From positions 992,001-1,056,000 of the forward strand of contig NZ_JABJQZ010000001.1 in assembly GCF_013155335.1 (NCBI RefSeq): a stretch of 64,000 bases of DNA, read 5' to 3'. The translations under genes were made by a program, and so were the position numbers. Source of the stretch: Nocardioides sp. zg-1230. GTDB lineage: Bacteria > Actinomycetota > Actinomycetes > Propionibacteriales > Nocardioidaceae. The notes under the pieces are model-generated. The model worked only from the letters and a program-made list of their open reading frames with translations. It made no database searches and had not been told where the DNA came from. Below, in pieces: positions 59,194-64,000 of this stretch. The first letter of the stretch is position 1. Each line of letters opens with the position of its first letter.

Positions 59194-59871
59194 TCAGCGC
59201 CGTCGCGGCAGCAGCTCGCGGTCGGCGTAGCGGCCGATGCGCCAGGTCAGGAAGCCGTCGGCGCCCATGCCGACCACGCCGCCGACGACCGGCATCCGAC
59301 GGGCCACGGTGGTGGCCAGCCGCTTGCCGGCCACCCGCGCGACGATGTCGGTCGCGACGGTCGCCGAGATGGTGCCGTCGATGGAGGGGTCGTGGACCGG
59401 TGCGGTGGCGATCGCCATGGGCGTGCTCGGCAGCTTGCGCTTCTTCACCAGCTCGTGGACCTGCTCCTCGCCGAGCAGGGTGGCGAGCACGGCGTTGCGC
59501 ACCCGCGGGTCGGTCAGGTCGTGGCCGCGCAGGTGCGCGATGCCGGCGACCATGCGGCACTGGATGATCGCCAGTCCCGTCACGTTGGCGGGGATCGCCA
59601 CCGCCATCGTGACCAGTCCGCCGACGTTGGTGGCGAAGCCCTGCGCGCCGGCGATGCGCACGTTGTTCTCGATCACCTCGTGGATCGCCCGCTCGACGTT
59701 GCCCCGCTGCTCGCGCAGCTGCTTGTCGGCGGCGGCCGCTGCCGGGGCGAGCGGTCCGACGCCGTCGATGGCACGGTTGAGCGCCTCGCGCACGAAGCCG
59801 CCGGTCAGCCCCGGCGCGAGCTCGTTGATCCGGGGGGCGAGCTGCCGCCCGACGGTCTGCTTCAGGCCCAT
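59194..59871 (-). CDS. EcsC-like family protein
   Basis: The 225-residue protein begins MGLKQTVGRQLAPRINELAP and has glycine-rich hydrophobic segments, FATNVGGLVTMAVAIPANVTG and RMPVVGGVVGMGADGFLTW, as in EcsC-domain proteins. These are membrane-associated and poorly understood, first named from a Bacillus ABC locus. No ABC genes are nearby. The ATG at 59871 is six bases after TACGAT; the longer frame to 59907 lies upstream of that box. Confidence 0.7.
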   Translation of the reverse strand: MGLKQTVGRQLAPRINELAPGLTGGFVREALNRAIDGVGPLAPAAAAADKQLREQRGNVERAIHEVIENNVRIAGAQGFATNVGGLVTMAVAIPANVTGLAIIQCRMVAGIAHLRGHDLTDPRVRNAVLATLLGEEQVHELVKKRKLPSTPMAIATAPVHDPSIDGTISATVATDIVARVAGKRLATTVARRMPVVGGVVGMGADGFLTWRIGRYADRELLPRRR

Positions 59872-59877
59872 GGCCCG

Positions 59878-59883
59878 ATCGTA
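59878..59883 (-). promoter_or_regulatory. -10 box (TACGAT) of the EcsC-like gene
   Basis: Six bases separate the box from the ATG at 59871. Confidence 0.45.
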
Positions 59884-59916
59884 CGGTCGTCGGCCCAGCG
59901 CGTTCACGACGCTCGG

Positions 59917-61290
59917 TCAGCGGCGCAGCTCGCAGGCCTTCAGCCGCTCACCCCGCACGCAACGGTCGCGACCGTTCGAGCCGTCCAGCACGTCCCGGCC
60001 GCGTCCGCCGTCGAGCAGGTCGCGGCCCTGGCCCCCGCCGATGCGGTCGTTGCCGCCACCGCCGTACGCCCGCACCGGTCCGTACTGCTCGGTGAGGCTC
60101 AGCACCTCGGAGCGGCGCGTGCCCCACCACGTCAGCCGGGTCTCGGCGCTGCCCTCCCACCCGAAGGAGGTGACGGAGGAGAAGCGGATGGGCGTGCCGA
60201 CCTTCATCCGGTACGTGCCGCGGCGGGCGTCGATCTCCACCCGGCTGCGGTGCGGTGCGGCGCGCAACGAGGCGGCCGGGGCGATGCGGTCGGCGCCGCC
60301 ACCGCCGCGGACGACGACCTTGTCGCCCTTGCCCTTGATCGCCGGGTAGAGGACGTCGTTGCCGCCGCCGCCGAGGAACGTCGCGCGGCCGCTGTTGCGG
60401 AAGCTCCAGGAGCCGAGACCGTCGCGACCCGGGCCGCCCAGGACGCGCGTGCCCTCCTCGGCCGCCGCCACGCGGAGGCTGTCCCGCCCGCCGTCGCCGT
60501 ACAGCTCGTCCACTCCGTGGCCCCCGTCGACCGTGTCCATGCCGGGCCCACCGTGCACGACGTCGTCGCCCGGCTCCGGGGCCGGGGGGTTCGGCATGCC
60601 CGAGTAGCCCCGGTCCGCCTCGATGACGTCGTCGCCGCCGCGCCCCTCGACCACGTCGTCGCCCCCGCCCGCGTCGATCTGGTCGTCGAGGTCCGTGCCA
60701 CGGATCACGTCGGCGTGCGGCGAACCCTCGACGCCCGCGCCGAGCACCACGGGCGCGATGGTGTCGGTGCCCTCGCCGGTGGCCGTGCCGGCCGCCATGT
60801 CCACGGTCACCGGGCCGGTGGCGTCGCGGAACGACACCCGGTCGAGGTAGATCGAGTCCCCGTACCAGAGGTCCTCGCCCTGCGGGTCGTGGCCGAGGTC
60901 GACGTGGTCGTCGCCCGGGCCGGGGACCACCACGTCCCCCCAGAAGTCGTCGTCGGCGACGTACACGCCGTCGAGGCCCCCGAAGAGCCGGTCATCACCG
61001 ACGCCCCCGCGGACCATGTCCTCGCCGCCGAGCGCGCAGATGGTGTCGTTGCCGGCCCCTCCGTCGATGGTGTCGCGGGCCTCGCTCCCGACGATGACGT
61101 CGTCGCCGGGGGTCCCCGTGACCGGTGCGGTCTCCGTCGAGTCGGTGATCGGCCCCTCCGGTGCGGGCACCACGATCGTTGCGGCCTTGCCGTCGCAGCC
61201 CACCGCCGCCGTGGCGGGAGCCGCGGTGACGGGGCCGAGGGTGCTCAGGGCCAGTCCGGCAAGGGCGGTCAGGGTCGCGGTGCGTCGCAT
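59917..61290 (-). CDS. Secreted RTX-type calcium-binding repeat protein
   Basis: The 457-residue protein has a signal peptide (about 1-29, ending ATAAVG). It then carries many GGxGxDx(L/I/V)-type nonapeptide repeats, such as GTPGDDVIVG, GGAGNDTICALGGEDMVRGG, GGGDDVVEGRGGDDVIEA and GGQGRDLLDGGRGRDVLDG, which form a calcium-binding beta-roll. A non-repeat insert at about 335-385 has WWGTRRSEV. No protease or lipase domain is present, so it may be purely structural. The ATG at 61290 follows CGGAGG. It diverges from aat. Confidence 0.88.
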   Translation of the reverse strand: MRRTATLTALAGLALSTLGPVTAAPATAAVGCDGKAATIVVPAPEGPITDSTETAPVTGTPGDDVIVGSEARDTIDGGAGNDTICALGGEDMVRGGVGDDRLFGGLDGVYVADDDFWGDVVVPGPGDDHVDLGHDPQGEDLWYGDSIYLDRVSFRDATGPVTVDMAAGTATGEGTDTIAPVVLGAGVEGSPHADVIRGTDLDDQIDAGGGDDVVEGRGGDDVIEADRGYSGMPNPPAPEPGDDVVHGGPGMDTVDGGHGVDELYGDGGRDSLRVAAAEEGTRVLGGPGRDGLGSWSFRNSGRATFLGGGGNDVLYPAIKGKGDKVVVRGGGGADRIAPAASLRAAPHRSRVEIDARRGTYRMKVGTPIRFSSVTSFGWEGSAETRLTWWGTRRSEVLSLTEQYGPVRAYGGGGNDRIGGGQGRDLLDGGRGRDVLDGSNGRDRCVRGERLKACELRR

Positions 61291-61350
61291 GGTGTCCTCC
61301 GAGTAGGTCGTTGCAGGGGAGACGTCGTTCCGGCGGGTTTGGTTGTTCGC

Positions 61351-61356
61351 TAGCGT
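61351..61356 (+). promoter_or_regulatory. aat: -10 box (TAGCGT) of aat
   Basis: Seven bases separate the box from the GTG at 61364, which decides the start over nearby in-frame codons. Confidence 0.5.
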
Positions 61357-61363
61357 GCGAAGA

Positions 61364-62083
61364 GTGCCCATCGCCCCCGCTCCGACGCCGTGGGCCTTCC
61401 CGCCGAGCTCGACGTGGGACCCCGACGACGACCTCGTCGCGCTGGGCGCCGACCTCGAGCCGGGCACCCTGGTCACCGCCTACGGGCTGGGCCTGTTCCC
61501 CATGCCGGTGACCCTCGACGGCGAGGAGCACCTCGGCTGGTTCTCGCCCGTGGAGCGCGGGGTGCTGCCGCTCGACGGGCTGCGGGTGACCCGGTCGCTG
61601 CGCCGCTCGGCGCGAGACTTCGAGATCCGCATCGACACCGCCTTCGACGACGTGGTGGCCGCGTGCGGGAGCCCGGACCGCTCCGACGGCTGGATCACCC
61701 CGGAGTTCCGGCACGCCTACGGCCGTCTCCACCGGCTCGGGTGGGCCCACTCGGTCGAGGCGTGGCGCGACGACCGGCTGGTGGGCGGGCTCTACGGCGT
61801 GAGCATCGGCGGGCTGTTCGCCGGGGAGTCGATGTTCCACCGCGAGCGGGACGCGTCGAAGGTCACGCTGATGGCACTCGTCGACCTGCTGAACGACCGT
61901 CACGCCGCGCGACGGGTGCTCGACGTGCAGTGGCAGACCCCGCACCTGGCGTCGCTGGGCGTCGTACGACGTCCGCGTGCGGACTACCTCGAGTCGCTCC
62001 GGCGAAGCCTGGACGTCCCGCTGCCCGATGCCTTCCGGGTGGACGACGAGGGCCCGCCTCCGTCAGGGTGGGCCCGATCGTGA
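61364..62083 (+). CDS. aat: Leucyl/phenylalanyl-tRNA-protein transferase
   Basis: The 239-residue protein adds Leu or Phe from tRNA to N-terminal Arg/Lys of proteins, marking them for the Clp system (N-end rule). It shows YGLGLFPMP, LGWFSPVERGVLPLDGLRVTRSLRR, VAWRDD-like SVEAWRDDRLVGGLYGVSIG, FAGESMFHRERDASKVTL and VQWQTPHLASLG, all diagnostic of Aat. Length matches E. coli Aat (234). Leaderless GTG start. Confidence 0.95.
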   Translation: MPIAPAPTPWAFPPSSTWDPDDDLVALGADLEPGTLVTAYGLGLFPMPVTLDGEEHLGWFSPVERGVLPLDGLRVTRSLRRSARDFEIRIDTAFDDVVAACGSPDRSDGWITPEFRHAYGRLHRLGWAHSVEAWRDDRLVGGLYGVSIGGLFAGESMFHRERDASKVTLMALVDLLNDRHAARRVLDVQWQTPHLASLGVVRRPRADYLESLRRSLDVPLPDAFRVDDEGPPPSGWARS

Positions 62084-62123
62084 CGCGACCCGGCGTGGGG
62101 GCGTCCCACCAGAGAGGGATCCC

Positions 62124-62612
62124 ATGACCTTCCGAGCCCGCCTGACCCTGACCGGCGCCGTGCTGCTGGTCGGGGCCGTCACCTCCGCCTGCGGGGGAGG
62201 GAGCGGCGCGCCGAGCGACGCGAGCAAGGACGGCTTCTGCGAGGCGGCCAACAGCCTGATGTCCGACCTGCTGCCCGAGGACATGGGCACCCCCGAGCTG
62301 CCGAGCGACGAGGACATGGCGCAGGCGGTCAAGGACTGGGGGTCGCGGATGGAGGAGGTCGGGACGCCCGAGGACATCCCCGACGACGCGCGCAAGGGCT
62401 TCGAGGCGGTGGTCGAGCAGGCGAAGGAGATCGATGCCGAGGACTTCTCCATCGAGAAGCTGGAGGAGCTCGAGAAGGGCGGCGCCGACGCCTCGAAGGA
62501 AGTGGAGGAGCAGGCCGACGCCTTCGGTGACTACCTGACCGAGACGTGCGGCAACCCGATGGACGACCTCGAGCTGCCCGAGCTGCCCGAGCTGCCCGAG
62601 ACGACCGAGTGA
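62124..62612 (+). CDS. Small acidic lipoprotein, function unknown
   Basis: The 162-residue product begins MTFRARLTLTGAVLLVGAVT followed by lipobox TSACGGG. The mature part is strongly acidic and helical (AANSLMSDLLPEDMG, EDFSIEKLEELEKGG) with cysteines in GFCEAAN and TETCGNP that could pair, and ends in a Leu-Pro-Glu repeat (ELPELPELPE). I do not recognise the family. AGAGAGGGA precedes the ATG at 62124. Confidence 0.7.
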   Translation: MTFRARLTLTGAVLLVGAVTSACGGGSGAPSDASKDGFCEAANSLMSDLLPEDMGTPELPSDEDMAQAVKDWGSRMEEVGTPEDIPDDARKGFEAVVEQAKEIDAEDFSIEKLEELEKGGADASKEVEEQADAFGDYLTETCGNPMDDLELPELPELPETTE

Positions 62613-62689
62613 CCCGCGACCCGAGTCCACGGCGCGGCGCCCGGTCGGGACGTACGATGGCTGGCGGTGCTGCAGAGGGAGGACGTGCC

Positions 62690-63079
62690 ATGGCGATCAC
62701 GCGCGAGGGCAGGATCTGCTCGTTCTGCGGCGAGCCCGGAGGGCCGGGCACCGACCTGCGCCTGATCGGGGGTCTCGGCGCGCAGGTCTGCGCCACGTGC
62801 ATCGACGACTTCCACGCGATCATCCACGACGAGACGGCCATCGCAGCGGTGAGCGGCCCCTTCCCGTGGGAGCGGATGGACGACGCAGCGCTGCTGGCCA
62901 CCCTGCCCCAGATCCTCGCCTCGGCCGAGCAGAACACCGCGTTCGCCCACGAGTGGGTCGACCTGCTCCGCAGCCGCAACATCTCCTGGGCCGAGATCGG
63001 GCGGGCGCTCGGCGTCTCCCGGCAGGCGGCCTGGGAGAGATTCTCGCGCCGCTCGGGCGACAAGGGCGCCACTGCATGA
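62690..63079 (+). CDS. ClpX-type zinc finger and helix-turn-helix protein
   Basis: The 129-residue protein has an N-terminal C4 zinc finger like that of ClpX (RICSFCGEPGG and VCATCIDDFH), then a linker with the short FPWERMDDAALLATLPQIL. A C-terminal helix-turn-helix, NISWAEIGRALGVSRQAAWERF (split around residues 100-122), follows. It has no AAA+ domain, so it is not ClpX. A DNA-binding regulator or adaptor is plausible. The ATG at 62690 follows AGAGGGAGGA. Confidence 0.75.
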   Translation: MAITREGRICSFCGEPGGPGTDLRLIGGLGAQVCATCIDDFHAIIHDETAIAAVSGPFPWERMDDAALLATLPQILASAEQNTAFAHEWVDLLRSRNISWAEIGRALGVSRQAAWERFSRRSGDKGATA

Positions 63080-63113
63080 GGCCATCGTCGACGTCAGGGT
63101 AGACTTGACGAGC

Positions 63114-63159
63114 GAGGCGTCGGCCGGGCTGTCACGGGGGTGAGCCCGGCCGGTGCCTC
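63114..63159. terminator. Strong hairpin between convergent genes
   Basis: GAGGC-GT-CGGCCGGGCT (63114-63130) pairs with AGCCCGGCCG-GT-GCCTC (63143-63159), a 17-bp stem with two G-T pairs and a 12-base loop, followed by TTCTGCTGTC. It lies between the zinc-finger gene and the glycosylase gene. Confidence 0.75.
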
Positions 63160-63208
63160 TTCTGCTGTCATCGGCTGGGCACGCCGGGGCCAAGGGCCCC
63201 GCGCGCTG

Positions 63209-64000
63209 CTACTTGAGCAGCTTGGACATCCGCCGGTCCGCGAGCGGCTTCCCGCCCGTCTGGCACGTCGCGCAGTACTGCAGGCTCGAGTCGGCGAATG
63301 ACACCTCGCGCACCAGGTCACCGCAGACCGGGCAGGCCTGACCGGTGCGGCCGTGGACGGCGAGGTTGCTCTTCTTCTCACCCTTGAGCTCGCTGGCGGC
63401 GAGCCCGCTCGAGCGCTGGACCGCGTCGCCGAGCGTCGTGCGCACGGCGTCGTACAACGTCTGGAGATCGGTCTCGTCGAGGCTGTTGGCCGGCTTGAAC
63501 GGCGACATCCGCGCGGCGTGGAGGATCTCGTCGGAGTAGGCGTTGCCGATGCCGGCGACGATCGACTGCATGCGCAGCACGCCCTTGATCTGCTTGCGGC
63601 CCTCGGCCTCGAGGATCTGGCGCAGCACCTCGATGGTGAAGTCGTCGGACAGCGGGTCGGGTCCGAGCCGGGCGATGCCCTCGACCTCCTGCGGGTCCCG
63701 GACGACGTAGATCGCGAGTCCCTTCCGCGTCCCGGCCTCGGTGACGTCGAGCCCGGGCTGGGTCTCGAGGTCCGGGTCGTCGATGACGATGCGGGCGGCG
63801 AGCGGGTTCTTGGAGTTCGGCCTGGCCGGCAGGGCCGGCACCTCGTCGCGCCAGCGGATCCAGCCGGCCCGCGCGAGGTGGATGACGAGGTGCACGCCGC
63901 TCGCGTCGATGTCGAGGAACTTCCCGTGCCGCGTGACGTCCTCGACGAGCGTGCCGTGCAGCGCGTGCAGCGGCGGGTCGAAGGTCTTGAGTGCGCTGAA
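63209..64000 (-). CDS. Fpg/Nei-family DNA glycosylase, 5' end cut by window
   Basis: About 263 residues are visible; the catalytic N-terminus (PEG/PELPE) lies beyond the right edge. Present are VTRHGKFLDI (the conserved backbone lysine region), the helix-two-turn-helix GIGNAYSDEILHAARMSPF with the DNA-binding Asn, and a C-terminal zinc finger with ACPVCGDLV and YCATCQTGGKPLADRR (two CxxC pairs), ending at the finger arginine. It removes oxidised bases. Without the N-terminus I cannot separate MutM from Nei; the visible part FSALKTFDPPL resembles a distinct actinobacterial Fpg-like branch. Confidence 0.92.
   Translation of the reverse strand, partial: FSALKTFDPPLHALHGTLVEDVTRHGKFLDIDASGVHLVIHLARAGWIRWRDEVPALPARPNSKNPLAARIVIDDPDLETQPGLDVTEAGTRKGLAIYVVRDPQEVEGIARLGPDPLSDDFTIEVLRQILEAEGRKQIKGVLRMQSIVAGIGNAYSDEILHAARMSPFKPANSLDETDLQTLYDAVRTTLGDAVQRSSGLAASELKGEKKSNLAVHGRTGQACPVCGDLVREVSFADSSLQYCATCQTGGKPLADRRMSKLLK

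Overview
The window reads as one contiguous piece of chromosome from a high-GC actinobacterium, most like Nocardioides or a relative (family Nocardioidaceae). The basis is the very high GC, frequent GTG starts, the tRNA-Leu/fhaA/fhaB/pstP order also seen in mycobacteria, an AlkB-rubredoxin fusion, and small actinobacterial protein families. The species call is inference. I see no insertion sequence, phage, CRISPR array or origin. Both ends cut a gene: a PP2C phosphatase at the left and an Fpg/Nei glycosylase at the right.

Layout. 1-2.2 kb holds the signalling genes pstP-fhaB-fhaA on the minus strand, with tRNA-Leu(CAG) divergent. 2.3-6.96 kb holds small proteins, a nitroreductase, a glutathione peroxidase and a secreted beta-helix protein. 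6.96-9.74 kb is a minus-strand cluster: ATP-grasp (glutathionylspermidine synthase-like), DUF350, a small lipoprotein and a two-helix channel, resembling the E. coli yjf/ygiBC neighbourhoods. 9.8-15.3 kb holds an acetyltransferase, malic enzyme, an MMPL exporter with a divergent MarR regulator, and a polyphosphate glucokinase. AlkB-rubredoxin follows at 15.5-17.0 kb.

The most notable block is 17.0-28.5 kb, a complete selenocysteine module. A rhodanese gene, selC (tRNA-Sec), selA and selB run on the minus strand. selD runs on the plus strand, followed by a formate dehydrogenase operon. Its catalytic subunit has an in-frame UGA at 22440-22442, followed by a hairpin with a GGTCT loop. The iron-sulfur subunit, an NrfD-type membrane subunit and an oxalate/formate-type transporter come next. 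The decoding machinery and a substrate that needs it therefore sit side by side.

28.5-49.3 kb is mixed: TetR and MFS genes, an M15-type lipoprotein, a quinone oxidoreductase, an M13 peptidase, a universal stress protein, a ComB-like phosphatase, an ABC exporter with a two-component system, a RecQ helicase fused to a phosphoribosyltransferase-like domain, an MFS exporter, an M19 dipeptidase, and a SNF2 helicase coupled to a SWIM protein. 49.3-58.1 kb is a TetR-controlled leucine/branched acyl-CoA operon: biotin-dependent carboxylase beta and alpha, then HMG-CoA lyase. It runs by overlapping start/stop codons into three sulfotransferase-like genes, the middle one diverged. The same 18-bp palindrome lies over the -10 box of both the TetR gene and the operon. 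58.1-64 kb holds a broken lipoprotein gene, an EcsC-like protein, an RTX-type secreted protein, aat, another lipoprotein, a zinc-finger/HTH protein and the glycosylase.

Two patterns recur. Many genes have a TANNNT box 6-7 bases before the start codon, as expected for leaderless mRNAs. Several tail-to-tail gene junctions carry large, sometimes two-tier, palindromes that probably end transcription from both sides.
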